From Ignavibacteria bacterium (GTDB lineage: Bacteria; Bacteroidota; Ignavibacteria; Ch128b), in the NCBI GenBank assembly GCA_013177855.1, contig JABLYA010000001.1, forward strand, positions 1,591,573 through 1,655,572: 64,000 nt of DNA, in the 5' to 3' direction. Of this stretch, positions 18,226 to 26,509 are shown piece by piece (within the stretch, counting starts at the first letter, position 1; each line of letters begins with the position of its first letter). Under the pieces are notes generated by a model. It was given only the letters and a program-made list of their open reading frames with translations. It did no database searches and was not told the DNA's origin. Made by a program: the position numbers and the translations under genes.

Positions 18226-19823
18226 AAAAGATTTTATTTATTTTATTTATAAACACAGCTGTTCTTCTCGCTCAGCGTGATACAATTAAATCGAAAATTC
18301 CTGAGATCGAATTACCTGATTTTGTGATAACTGGACAAGCAACAGTTGAGCTTCCACGTCAAAATAAAGCCACTCCCGATTTAATTGTTCCGCTTTCAAA
18401 AGAGTTTATTTTGCCAAGAATTAAAATTCAAGAATTAAGACTTGAAGGTTTATCTGATCCATCAAGACAGCAGCCTTCAATTGTTGATACATCAATTAAA
18501 TACTCGGGAAGGATAAAAACTGCTGCTGGAATTTATTCACTCCCTGAAGCTGAAATTTTTTATTATGGTCGATTAAGGAATATCTTATTTGCAGCTGGTG
18601 GTAATTTTGAGAATAGCAGAGATTACGAAAAAAATTCAAAGTACCTGAAGACAAATTTCTTCCTGAATAATTCTCTCATCATTCAAAAAGAAAAAGAACC
18701 GCCTGCAAGATTAAACGTCAATGGCGCGTTTGATTATTTCAAATATTCTAATTTCAAATCTTTCTCATCCGACACATTTAATAACATAACAAACTTAAAT
18801 ATTAATGGTTCTCTCGAAAACTTATTCTATCGTGAATTCAATTTAAATTTTGGTGGTAATTTCGATTATCAAAAACTTAGCCGGTGGGATTTTTCATTTG
18901 CAGAAATCAGCGCATTTGGAACTTTAAAATCAACATTTGAACATTTTGAATTAACCGCATCGGCTCATCCTTATCTGTATAAAGTCTCGAAAAATTTAAC
19001 AGAAAATTCTCTAATTCTTTCAGCTTATGGAGAGTTATATTTTAGAAAATTATTCAATGTAATGAATATCGTTACAAGATTGGATTATCAAAGTGAAAAA
19101 GAAAATAACAGTCAATTTCTTGCACCGAGCACTCGAATTGGCTTTGGATTAAGTGATTATTGGACACTAACATTATTCTATGAAAACAAATTGTTAAATA
19201 AAACACCAATTAATCTGTGGAATGAAAATCCTTATCTTGACTCAGCCTCTTTTAATTACTCAATTGAAAGGATTAAAAATAAATTTGGATTTGGAACAAT
19301 CATTTACTTTGACAGATCAAGCAATTTGAAATTTGAACTTTCTAGATATAATGTTGCTGGTAAAAATGTGTTTATAGTAGATACAACTAACACTGGATAT
19401 TTCAAAATTCAAAAACTCGAAACAGAAACGATTGAATTAAATACTTTTCTTTTTGTTGATTTAAATCGATATGGAGATCTGCTGCTCAACTTAAAATATA
19501 TAAACTCAAGATTAAAGCTTACAACAAGGCAGGAACCACATAATCCAGCATTTCAATCTAAATTGTCCTATGGATATAGGTTTGCATTCCCACTTTATTT
19601 AAGATTAAGTTTTTTGTATAATTCAGTTAGTTACGGTGATATTAATCATCAGATAGAAATCGAGCCATATACAGATATTGAATTTAGTGCTGATTATCAA
19701 TTAGTAAAATTTTTAAATGCTGGAATTGAATTGAAAAACATTTTGAACAAAAAGAATTATAGGTGGTTTAATTATCAACAAAAACCAATTGATTTTCAAA
19801 TTTATTTGAAAGCAAGATTTTAA
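18222..19823 (+). CDS. Putative outer-membrane beta-barrel protein
   Basis: 533 residues with a signal peptide (about 1-17, ending LLAQ). The mature chain has many short amphipathic strands, is rich in aromatic residues and Asn, and ends in a terminal Phe (YLKARF), the mark of a BAM substrate. The last strands (NILNKKNYRW...) resemble the end of TonB-dependent receptors. No plug domain is seen. The mature N-terminus contains LPDFVITGQATV, which looks TonB-box-like. It could be the barrel partner of the TonB gene at the end of the operon. The assignment is by composition and ends, not by a recognised family. Confidence 0.6.
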   Translation: MKKILFILFINTAVLLAQRDTIKSKIPEIELPDFVITGQATVELPRQNKATPDLIVPLSKEFILPRIKIQELRLEGLSDPSRQQPSIVDTSIKYSGRIKTAAGIYSLPEAEIFYYGRLRNILFAAGGNFENSRDYEKNSKYLKTNFFLNNSLIIQKEKEPPARLNVNGAFDYFKYSNFKSFSSDTFNNITNLNINGSLENLFYREFNLNFGGNFDYQKLSRWDFSFAEISAFGTLKSTFEHFELTASAHPYLYKVSKNLTENSLILSAYGELYFRKLFNVMNIVTRLDYQSEKENNSQFLAPSTRIGFGLSDYWTLTLFYENKLLNKTPINLWNENPYLDSASFNYSIERIKNKFGFGTIIYFDRSSNLKFELSRYNVAGKNVFIVDTTNTGYFKIQKLETETIELNTFLFVDLNRYGDLLLNLKYINSRLKLTTRQEPHNPAFQSKLSYGYRFAFPLYLRLSFLYNSVSYGDINHQIEIEPYTDIEFSADYQLVKFLNAGIELKNILNKKNYRWFNYQQKPIDFQIYLKARF

Positions 19824-20092
19824 TGAACAAAAGTGACTTAATTGCACAAATAGCGAAAGAAACAAACCTCACTCAAAAGAGAGTAGGCGAAATTTTAGAT
19901 GCAATCCTTGAATCTATTATTGAAGTTGTAAAAGAAAGTGGTTCTATAACTTTTACGAATTTTGGAAAATTTGAAAAAAGATTAAGAAAAGAAAGAAAAG
20001 GCGTAAATCCAAAAACAGGAGATTTAATTTTAATTCCACCTAAAGAAGTTTTTATCTTTAAACCATCTAAAAACATTTTTAAGACTGAGTAA
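19823..20092 (+). CDS. HU/IHF family DNA-binding protein
   Basis: An 89-residue HU-type histone-like protein. The N-terminal helices (MNKSDLIAQIAKETNLTQKRV) are followed by TNFGKF and the DNA-binding arm RKERKGVNPKTGD, which keeps the NPxTG tip and the intercalating proline. Unlike a lone hup gene, it is placed in an envelope operon: its start and stop codons both share bases with the neighbouring genes (TAATG junctions). Its immediate partner is an HU-like membrane protein, so the two may form a heterodimer. This last point is inference. Confidence 0.9.
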   Translation: MNKSDLIAQIAKETNLTQKRVGEILDAILESIIEVVKESGSITFTNFGKFEKRLRKERKGVNPKTGDLILIPPKEVFIFKPSKNIFKTE

Positions 20093-21492
20093 TGGATCGC
20101 AAAGAATTTTTAGAAAAAGTTTCTTCTAAGATTGGTGCTGATGTAAAGGAAGTTGAACAAGTTTTCCAGAAATTTATTGATTCAGTCACAGCAGCACTCA
20201 GAGATGGTGAAAAAGTTAGCCTTGGAAATTTTGGTACTTTTTCTCCGAAGATCACGAAAGCTACAAAAAAATTCAGTGCCCTTTTAAATCGTGAGATTGA
20301 AATTCCAGAAAAGTTCACCATCTCATTTTCACCAGCTTCAAAAGTAGCTGAGGAAATTAATTTAAAGTATAAGGATGAAAAACCAACCGTAATTAAAGAA
20401 GCATCCGAACGGGAAATTGAAAAGAAGGTAGAGATTATGGCACAAGAAAAGGAATCTTCAGAAACTGATAAACAAGCAGAAGAAATTTCAAAATTGGAAG
20501 AGAAAACTTTAGAAGAAAAGCTTGAGCCTGAAGAAGAAAAAGATATTAGCTTATCAGCTGAGTTAATGGAAGTATTAAAAGAGGTCGAGGAAAAACTTCA
20601 GGAGGAAGAACAAGCGGAGCAACTATCAACTATTCCTGAGGTACACGAAACAAAAGAAGAAAAAGAGGAGGTTTCACAAATGCCCGAAATGAACCTCAAT
20701 CAAGATAAACCAAAATTTACATTTGGGGAAGATTTAACATCTCAACCAATTGGCTCGGGAAGTTACCAATCACCATCTTCAACGAGTGGAGCTGGACCAG
20801 CACCATCAAGTGCAGGACGAGAAAGTTCAGGTGCATTATGGATAACATTAATTATATTATTGATTGGTATCATTGGAGTTGGTATTTATTGGGCTTTAAG
20901 TTCGGATGTAACAGAAAGCAAAAAAGAACCTGTAGTTGAGCTAAAAAAAGAAACAACCCCACCTGTTGTAATTGAGAAAAAACCACAAACTGCAGGCAAA
21001 AAACAAATTATCATTGCACCAGAAGAATATTCATCTATTCCACCTGATACATCAATCAAGCAAAAATCTAACCTAATTGTTGAAGAACCTATCACAGAGA
21101 AAAAAGAAACAGTAACAGAAACTTCGAAAACTCCTGCTAAGACAGAAATTGTTAAACCAGAAACAAAAACAACTGTAACTCAGAAAGTAAAACCAATTCA
21201 AAGAAAAACAGTTGTTACCAAATCTATTGCGAGGAAGGCACCTGTTTCTTCGCAGGGTGATTACTTTATCCAGGTGAATTCTTATAGTGAGAAAAGATTT
21301 GCCGATGCATTTGCAAAGGATTTAAGGAACAAGGGATATCGTGCGTTTGTAGAAGTGAGCGATGTTCCAGGATTTGGTAGAATGTACAGAGTAAAGGTTG
21401 GTTTTTATTTGGATGAAGATGCAGCTGCGAAAGATTATCATAATTTAAGATTATTACTCAAAAAAGAAGATATATACGTAGATAGGAGATAA
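20092..21492 (+). CDS. HU-like DNA-binding domain + transmembrane helix + SPOR domain protein
   Basis: A 466-residue fusion. Residues 1-95 are HU-like (EFLEKVSSKIGADVKEVEQVF, LGNFGTF), but the arm has lost the RxGxNPxTG tip, so its DNA contact may be altered. Residues about 95-215 are a Glu/Lys-rich, probably coiled linker. One transmembrane helix covers about 249-270, followed by a Lys/Pro/Thr-rich region. A SPOR domain occupies about 390-466 (GDYFIQVNSYSE, RVKVGFYLDEDAA), the fold that binds glycan strands stripped of stem peptides at division sites. The predicted topology puts HU in the cytoplasm and SPOR in the periplasm. HU-SPOR architectures have been noted in Bacteroidota; the role is unproven. 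Confidence 0.88.
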   Translation: MDRKEFLEKVSSKIGADVKEVEQVFQKFIDSVTAALRDGEKVSLGNFGTFSPKITKATKKFSALLNREIEIPEKFTISFSPASKVAEEINLKYKDEKPTVIKEASEREIEKKVEIMAQEKESSETDKQAEEISKLEEKTLEEKLEPEEEKDISLSAELMEVLKEVEEKLQEEEQAEQLSTIPEVHETKEEKEEVSQMPEMNLNQDKPKFTFGEDLTSQPIGSGSYQSPSSTSGAGPAPSSAGRESSGALWITLIILLIGIIGVGIYWALSSDVTESKKEPVVELKKETTPPVVIEKKPQTAGKKQIIIAPEEYSSIPPDTSIKQKSNLIVEEPITEKKETVTETSKTPAKTEIVKPETKTTVTQKVKPIQRKTVVTKSIARKAPVSSQGDYFIQVNSYSEKRFADAFAKDLRNKGYRAFVEVSDVPGFGRMYRVKVGFYLDEDAAAKDYHNLRLLLKKEDIYVDRR

Positions 21493-21500
21493 TTTGTAAT

Positions 21501-22130
21501 ATGGATTTACTTACAGGATTTTTAAAGGGTGGGCTACTTATGTGGCCCATTCTTTTATGTTCAATAATTACAATTGGAATAGTAATCGAAAGATATTTTG
21601 TTTTGAGGCAGGCTTCTGTCAATGTTCCTCGTTTTATGATTCAAATTCGAGAATTAATGAAAAAAGGAGACATTGTCGAAGCCATTAATTATTGTTCAGA
21701 ATATAATTCACCAATTGCAAATATTATTCGCAAAGGACTTTCCAAATATCATTTCGGAATGGAAAGAATCAAAGAATCGATTGAAAGTGCAGGTAAACAA
21801 GAAATTTATAAACTCGAAAAAGGATTGTCTGTTCTTGCAACAATATCTGGTGTTGCACCTTTGCTTGGATTTCTTGGTACAGTGACTGGAATGATTTCAG
21901 CTTTTATGAGAATTGAATCTCTTGGTGGAAATGCTTCGCCTTCTGATCTTGCTGGTGGAATTTGGGAAGCATTGCTCACAACTGCATTTGGTCTTTCTGT
22001 AGGAATTATTGCTTATCTATTCTATAATTATTTCGTTACAAGAATTAATAAACTGATTTCGGAAATGGAGATTACCTCTACTGATTTTATTGACGTTCTA
22101 TACGAAAAAGAACATGGTAAGATGAAATGA
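21501..22130 (+). CDS. MotA/TolQ/ExbB proton-channel family protein
   Basis: The polytopic subunit of a proton-driven motor that powers outer-membrane processes, 209 residues. Three transmembrane helices are visible (about residues 10-30, 110-135 and 155-180), with the family core SGVAPLLGFLGTVTGMISAF and GIWEALLTTAFGLSVGI. It starts 8 bases after the HU-SPOR gene and overlaps the ExbD gene by 4 bases. Sequence alone does not decide between ExbB and TolQ; the linked TonB-like gene favours ExbB, and the linked SPOR and TPR genes fit Tol. I leave the symbol blank. Confidence 0.93.
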   Translation: MDLLTGFLKGGLLMWPILLCSIITIGIVIERYFVLRQASVNVPRFMIQIRELMKKGDIVEAINYCSEYNSPIANIIRKGLSKYHFGMERIKESIESAGKQEIYKLEKGLSVLATISGVAPLLGFLGTVTGMISAFMRIESLGGNASPSDLAGGIWEALLTTAFGLSVGIIAYLFYNYFVTRINKLISEMEITSTDFIDVLYEKEHGKMK

Positions 22131-22531
22131 AGTTTGAATCGGAAACTAAATTGTTAACAGCTTTTAATTATTCGTCACTTACTGATATTGTGATGCTTTT
22201 ATTGATTTTCTTTCTCCTTACATCTCAATTTGTTATAACGACTGGTGTGCAGGTAAAATTACCGAAATCTGAAACTTCTGAACCTGTTAATGAAAATCAA
22301 TTTATAGTTACAATTACAAAAACAAACGATATTTACTTTGGAAGTGAAAGAATTAGTTTAGGTGAACTTGCTGATAAAATAATTAAATCACCCGAACAGC
22401 AAAGAGAACGAAATCTTGTAATTAAAGCTGATAAAGAAGTCCCAATAGAAATTTTAATTAAAGTTATTGACATTGCTAAAAGTTCAGGTATAAATAAGTT
22501 TACGATTGCGACTGAAAAAGAAAGTTTATGA
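22127..22531 (+). CDS. ExbD/TolR family biopolymer transport protein
   Basis: A 134-residue partner of the proton channel. A short cytoplasmic N-terminus leads to one transmembrane helix with the essential proton-carrying Asp20 (SLTDIVMLLLIFFL). It is followed by VQVKLPKS and a periplasmic domain of about 90 residues that ends with the ExbD-type pattern of VIKADKEVP and a final IATE. Overlaps of 4 bases on both sides show tight translational coupling with the channel and TonB genes. Confidence 0.92.
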   Translation: MKFESETKLLTAFNYSSLTDIVMLLLIFFLLTSQFVITTGVQVKLPKSETSEPVNENQFIVTITKTNDIYFGSERISLGELADKIIKSPEQQRERNLVIKADKEVPIEILIKVIDIAKSSGINKFTIATEKESL

Positions 22532-23205
22532 AAAGATTTTTGTCTAATCGAAGAAATGCATTTATCGTCTCATTTCTTCTTCATACAGTTTTATTAATTT
22601 TCTTCTCGTTTGTAACTCTTGGGACAACAATCGAAGAACTTGAATATGTAACTGTTGATTTTGGTAGTCCCGGTTCTGGCAAAATGGGCGAATCACCATT
22701 AAGCGAAAAAGCCAATACAGCTCTTGAGGAACAAAAAGAAATTTCCGAAGAATCAAAACAAAAAGTAGAAACACCTAAAATCAGACAAGAATTTGATGAA
22801 GTCATTCAAAAGAACAATAAACCTGAAGAAGATAAAAGAAAAATAGAGAGAGCGAAACAATCTGAAAATATTTCCAAAAATGTTTCTAAGAATTCAGAAG
22901 GTGAACAGCCATTTGGTTCAAGCGGTTACAGCTTTGATTGGGGTGGCAGAGGAACAAGAAAAATTTTAAGATGGGAAAAACCTAAATTTCCCGAAGGTGT
23001 TCAGAAAGAAATTGATATTAAAATAAAATTTACAATCCTTCCCGATGGTTCGGTTGTGTCCCCTGTTCCATTAATTAAAGCAGATACTCAACTTGAAGAT
23101 GCCGCCATTCAGGCATTAAAAACATGGAAATTTGAACCATTAAGACCAAATCAAATTCAATTTGAACAGACGGTAATTATTACCATACCGTATAGATTAG
23201 AATGA
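22528..23205 (+). CDS. TonB-family energy transducer
   Basis: A 225-residue protein with one N-terminal transmembrane anchor (about residues 11-30), a Glu/Lys-rich periplasmic spacer instead of the Pro-Lys/Pro-Glu repeats of E. coli TonB, and a C-terminal TonB domain (about 150-225). The domain is marked by FTILPDGSVVSPVPL and AAIQALKTWKFEPL. It would transmit motor energy to an outer-membrane partner, possibly the barrel protein encoded at 18222-19823. It is the last gene of the operon, and convergent genes begin 2 bases later with no clear terminator. Confidence 0.9.
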   Translation: MKRFLSNRRNAFIVSFLLHTVLLIFFSFVTLGTTIEELEYVTVDFGSPGSGKMGESPLSEKANTALEEQKEISEESKQKVETPKIRQEFDEVIQKNNKPEEDKRKIERAKQSENISKNVSKNSEGEQPFGSSGYSFDWGGRGTRKILRWEKPKFPEGVQKEIDIKIKFTILPDGSVVSPVPLIKADTQLEDAAIQALKTWKFEPLRPNQIQFEQTVIITIPYRLE

Positions 23206-23206
23206 A

Positions 23207-23506
23207 TTAAATAAGTGATTCTTTCCCCTTTTTCCCGCGCCCACGAAAATATGTCGTGTAAAAGAAATATTCGAAGATGGTTACAATAGTAAGTGATATT
23301 GTATCTCTATTATAAAATTTACCAAAACCTTCTGGCGGGAAAATTAGAGATGCAACCAAATAAGATATTGTCCATCCCACTGAGAAAATTATTCCAACAA
23401 AAATTAAAATTAAAACAGCTGCACCCAACCCCTCATCTTGCCATCTCTTTGTGAAAACATACAGAGCAAAAATAAAATGAATATAAAAGAGAAATATAGC
23501 TATCAT
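23207..23506 (-). CDS. Small membrane protein of unknown function
   Basis: A 99-residue hydrophobic protein with two or three predicted membrane segments (about residues 2-20, 29-55 and 70-85) and a basic C-terminus (RGRGKKGK). I recognise no family. The sequence does not show whether it is the third gene of the leftward operon with the two membrane proteins upstream or is transcribed alone, but the 24-base gap to the next gene supports cotranscription. Confidence 0.6.
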   Translation of the reverse strand: MIAIFLFYIHFIFALYVFTKRWQDEGLGAAVLILIFVGIIFSVGWTISYLVASLIFPPEGFGKFYNRDTISLTIVTIFEYFFYTTYFRGRGKKGKESLI

Positions 23507-23530
23507 AGTTAAGTGAATGTTTATTTAAAA

Positions 23531-24031
23531 TTAAGAAAAAGAATCTCTTATTATCCTTTTTTTGATGTTTGATACTCCAAGTAATGCTCCAATAGTCGCA
23601 AAGATTGAATTGACAATTGTTGCATTAAAGAATAACATAAATGATAATAATGCAGAAAATCTCTTTTCATCGATTTCTTTTGAAATGCTGTAAATTAAAT
23701 CGGGCATTTTCATATCTGGTAAATACTGCTGCATAAGGACAATAGAATCGTAGACTGGATTATCCTTCGATACCAGAATAAGAAGAGACTGGAATATGGA
23801 TTCGAAAAATCCTGAAATAAAACCAATCAAGATCCCAATTTGAAAACCATCAGATTTTTCGATATTAAATTCGGGGTGTTTCTTCATCTGCAAATAAAAA
23901 AGATTAACACTGAAAAGTCCCGCTAAAGGCGCGAGTAAACAACAAGTTGTTATTTGAATAATGGGGACAACACTTAAAACAGCTAAACTGAAACCAGCAA
24001 CTAATGAAGGTAAGAATTTCTCTTTTCTCAT
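23531..24031 (-). CDS. Membrane protein of unknown function
   Basis: A 166-residue polytopic protein with about four hydrophobic segments: residues 8-27, 28-45, 67-90 and 125-150. The early segment is rich in small residues and has a TTCCLLAPLAGLF stretch. I do not recognise the family. It lies 2 bases after the DUF2085 gene in the same direction, so the two are almost certainly cotranscribed and may work together in the inner membrane. Confidence 0.65.
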   Translation of the reverse strand: MRKEKFLPSLVAGFSLAVLSVVPIIQITTCCLLAPLAGLFSVNLFYLQMKKHPEFNIEKSDGFQIGILIGFISGFFESIFQSLLILVSKDNPVYDSIVLMQQYLPDMKMPDLIYSISKEIDEKRFSALLSFMLFFNATIVNSIFATIGALLGVSNIKKRIIRDSFS

Positions 24032-24033
24032 AT

Positions 24034-24483
24034 TTAAGATTTAGAATTAAAAATTAATGTGTTCAAAAAATAAACTGGTACAAAACTGAATAAAATTCCA
24101 GTTAAAAACCTCACGAAATTAGTAGTTTCAATTTTGAAAGAAAAATTTATTAACCAGTCAATAAACAATGGTAAAAGAAAAATAAAGACTTTTTTATAAT
24201 CAATTTGATTAATAAGATAGCGTAAGTTTTTGAGAAATGACAATAAAACAAAGAGTATAAAAGAACCTAAAAATATTCCAGTACATCTTGCGCAGATTAA
24301 TAATGGTTTAGCATTGACAAAGAAGCTACGACTTTCAATCTGATGGCAGATTTGGCCGTAAAAATTATTAATAAAAAACAGAACAGAGAGATTATTTACA
24401 AATTGATAAGCAAAAGTAAATGAAAGAAAAATTAGAAGAGATAAACTGATTAAAAGATAAATTTTAGTGTGATTGAAATTCAT
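24034..24483 (-). CDS. DUF2085 membrane protein
   Basis: A 149-residue inner-membrane protein with four predicted helices. The motif YGQICHQIESRSFF followed by LLICARCTGIFLGS matches DUF2085, with its conserved CHQ and CARCTG cysteines that look capable of binding metal or forming a redox pair. The biochemical role of the family is unknown. It is the first gene of a three-gene leftward operon and is divergent from rpmB, with 108 bases between the starts. Confidence 0.8.
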   Translation of the reverse strand: MNFNHTKIYLLISLSLLIFLSFTFAYQFVNNLSVLFFINNFYGQICHQIESRSFFVNAKPLLICARCTGIFLGSFILFVLLSFLKNLRYLINQIDYKKVFIFLLPLFIDWLINFSFKIETTNFVRFLTGILFSFVPVYFLNTLIFNSKS

Positions 24484-24534
24484 TTCATGGACTTTGTTTA
24501 GAAATAAATTAGTGAATTATTTTTCAAATTTTAA

Positions 24535-24566
24535 TTTGGATAAAAAAACCTCAATTAATAAATTTG
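24535..24566 (+). promoter_or_regulatory. Bacteroidota-like promoter for rpmB
   Basis: TTTG at 24535-24538, 20 bases, then TAAATTTG at 24559-24566, a perfect TAnnTTTG box. The rpmB ATG follows 25 bases later, leaving a short leader. Confidence 0.6.
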
Positions 24567-24591
24567 TGTCTCAAATTGAAAGGATTAAACA

Positions 24592-24783
24592 ATGGCTAGA
24601 GTATGTGAAATATGCGGAAAGAAGCCCATATATGGTAACAATGTATCACATGCACACAATAGAACAAGAAGAAGATGGTTACCAAATTTGCAGAAAGTTC
24701 GGGCTAAAGTTGGTAAGTCTGTAAAGACTATCAAAGTCTGCACAAATTGTATCAAATCAGGAAAAGTTTTAAAAGCCGCTTAA
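24592..24783 (+). CDS. rpmB: 50S ribosomal protein L28
   Basis: Ribosomal protein bL28, 63 residues. The family start [12 protein letters not shown], the [19 protein letters not shown] core and the closing [12 protein letters not shown] are all present. The four cysteines (CxxC and CxxC) mark the zinc-binding version. The gene stands alone with its own promoter and terminator; rpmG is not adjacent. A longer frame over the same bases in another phase (24473-24724) is a shadow. Confidence 0.97.
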   Translation: MARVCEICGKKPIYGNNVSHAHNRTRRRWLPNLQKVRAKVGKSVKTIKVCTNCIKSGKVLKAA

Positions 24784-24806
24784 ATTGTTGCGGCTTTTAA
24801 TTTTCC
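24771..24806. terminator. Bidirectional terminator between rpmB and a convergent gene
   Basis: A perfect 9-bp stem, AAAAGCCGC (24771-24779) and GCGGCTTTT (24790-24798), encloses a 10-nt loop. The A and T flanks give a U-tract in either direction. It overlaps the last codons of rpmB and the end of the convergent propeller gene. Confidence 0.8.
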
Positions 24807-25639
24807 TTTTTGCAGATTAAAATCCCCCTATCAGTCAGCAAGTAAATTTTATTTAATCTTATCTCAAACTTCTTGAGTTTAGAATTACCAATAATTTCAT
24901 TATCAATAAAGATTTGAGTCAATTCATTTTTGAACTCATATAAATTTCTTTCTGTGAGAAAGTAGATAGAATTCTGATAAACTTGAAAATCGACTATTTC
25001 GTTTTTGAGTTTTTCAGGTATTGGAATTTTTTTAATAAAACTTCCAAACTCATCGAAGACCAAAATTTGATCTTTGTCCAGTACATAAATCCGTTGTGAT
25101 GAATCTAATTTTATTAGTTTGGGCTCAGCTAAGATTACATTACCGCTTTCATAATTCCCAAACACTCGCTCGAGTTTTTTAAAGCTGTTTATTTTCAATA
25201 CCTTTTTATTTTTTGAATCCAAAATATAAAGATCACCTTTTGAAGAAAGTGTAATTGAGATTGGATATTCGAATTTAATGTTATCTGAACTTGAAAGAGA
25301 AGAAATGAAATTTAAATTATGATCAAATCTTTGAATTCGATGGTTATTGAAATCCGCAACATATATTTCAATTGCAGTTGAGGTTATACTCGAAGGATAA
25401 TCAAACTGACTTTCGCTCCAACCAAATCCACCAATTATTTTTTGTATCTCTCCATCTAAATTTATTTTTATAACCTCATTAGTTTCATTAGAAATAAGAA
25501 TTATAAAATTTTTGTTTTCATTAATTGAAAAATCATTTACATTAATTTTCAGTGGAATAAATCTCTCTATTGATACAGTTTGAGAAAGAAGAGTTTTAAG
25601 AGTTAAAAAAAGGCAAGTGAGAAATATTTTAAGTTGCAT
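24797..25639 (-). CDS. Exported NHL/6-bladed beta-propeller-like protein
   Basis: A 280-residue protein with a signal peptide (about residues 1-19) and a run of NHL-type propeller repeats. Clear repeat signatures include FDYPSSITSTAIEIYVADFNNHRIQRFD, FEYPISITLSSKGDLYILDSKNKKVLKI and AEPKLIKLDSSQRIYVLDKDQILVFD. Propellers of this kind bind proteins or sugars. There is no T9SS tail, so it is probably periplasmic or a surface lipoprotein without a visible lipobox. It stands alone, and its function is unknown. Confidence 0.7.
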   Translation of the reverse strand: MQLKIFLTCLFLTLKTLLSQTVSIERFIPLKINVNDFSINENKNFIILISNETNEVIKINLDGEIQKIIGGFGWSESQFDYPSSITSTAIEIYVADFNNHRIQRFDHNLNFISSLSSSDNIKFEYPISITLSSKGDLYILDSKNKKVLKINSFKKLERVFGNYESGNVILAEPKLIKLDSSQRIYVLDKDQILVFDEFGSFIKKIPIPEKLKNEIVDFQVYQNSIYFLTERNLYEFKNELTQIFIDNEIIGNSKLKKFEIRLNKIYLLTDRGILICKKEN

Positions 25640-25737
25640 AGATTAAAATTTTCTTTTCATCCTTAATTTAATAAAAATCCTTTGCTTAATTTTAAGAGTT
25701 CATAAAGATATCTTAGATAGTCATTTGATTCTGGGTT

Positions 25738-25768
25738 TTTGAGAATTTTTAAGAGAGTGATAAATTTG
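25738..25768 (+). promoter_or_regulatory. Bacteroidota-like promoter for tRNA-Gln
   Basis: TTTG at 25738-25741, 19 bases, then TAAATTTG at 25761-25768. Both boxes are exact. The tRNA begins 27 bases after the second box. Confidence 0.6.
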
Positions 25769-25795
25769 TTTTGCCTTTTTGAAACTTTGAAAAGA

Positions 25796-25868
25796 TGCCC
25801 CGTGGTGTAATTGGCAACACGTCTGACTCTGGATCAGAAGACTCCAGGTTCGACCCCTGGCGGGGCAG
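25796..25868 (+). tRNA. tRNA-Gln (anticodon CTG)
   Basis: 73 nt. The acceptor TGCCCCG/CGGGGCA pairs perfectly with discriminator G. The anticodon stem TCTGA/TCAGA encloses CTCTGGA, giving anticodon CTG. The T arm CCAGG-TTCGACC-CCTGG is canonical. CCA is not encoded. Confidence 0.95.
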
Positions 25869-25931
25869 CTAAGAATTAAATCTTTTTTACCTCAGTAACA
25901 ATCCTAAGTGTAATTCCCTGTTTTTTAACGA

Positions 25932-25967
25932 TAAAAAAAAGCCCAAACCCTTTTCAGGATTTGAGCT
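25932..25967 (-). terminator. Terminator of the OsmC-family gene
   Basis: Read on the minus strand, an 11-bp stem (AGCTCAAATCC with GGGTTTGGGCT, two G-U pairs) is followed by eight T. It lies just beyond the stop codon of the OsmC-family gene. Confidence 0.8.
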
Positions 25968-25996
25968 ATAAATTAGAATTTTTTGAAAAGTCTTAA

Positions 25997-26428
25997 TTAA
26001 AATTTTGAGGGTTCAATACGATATGAATGGGTAATTTCGACAGAGGGTCTTAACATTGCTTGGACTGAGCAATACTTAGTGCTTGATAATTCGATTGCTC
26101 TTTCTACATCTTCTTTTTTGACTTCATTTCCATAAAAAACATATTCGATATGAATTTTGGTAAAGACCTGAGGATGTTCGTCCCTTGTTTCGGCAGTGAT
26201 ATTGATTTCAAAATCCTCAAGTTTTGATCTTTTCTTTTGAAGAATTGAAACTACATCGCTTCCAGTACATCCAGCAAGTGATAAAAGCAATAATTCTTTT
26301 GGACGAACGCCTGCATTGCTTCCGCCAAATTCTTCAGGACCATCCATTGTTATCCAAACATTTGAATCCGTTTTTCCAACTAAGGTAATGCCTTTAAGTT
26401 GTTTTACATAAGCTTTTTTGGTTGCCAT
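25997..26428 (-). CDS. OsmC family protein (putative thiol peroxidase)
   Basis: A 143-residue OsmC/Ohr-fold protein. The first catalytic cysteine lies in LLSLAGCTGSDVVSIL (about residue 54) and the second in SSTKYCSVQAML (about residue 121), the spacing of the family. EFGGSNAGVRPKELLL precedes the first cysteine as in YhfA-type members. OsmC proteins reduce organic hydroperoxides with a Cys pair; the YhfA-like branch has a less certain substrate. The gene is monocistronic with its own terminator and is divergent from the methyltransferase-MTHFR gene. Confidence 0.88.
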   Translation of the reverse strand: MATKKAYVKQLKGITLVGKTDSNVWITMDGPEEFGGSNAGVRPKELLLLSLAGCTGSDVVSILQKKRSKLEDFEINITAETRDEHPQVFTKIHIEYVFYGNEVKKEDVERAIELSSTKYCSVQAMLRPSVEITHSYRIEPSKF

Positions 26429-26509
26429 AGATTATTTCCTTCCATTTTTGATTATAAGATGATAAATAATTTTTTTTGTTTCAAACTTCTTAAAGATTAT
26501 TGATAAAAT

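Noticed and set aside
24473-24724. Open frame overlapping rpmB
   Set aside because: It reads a different phase across the certain rpmB gene and has no family resemblance.
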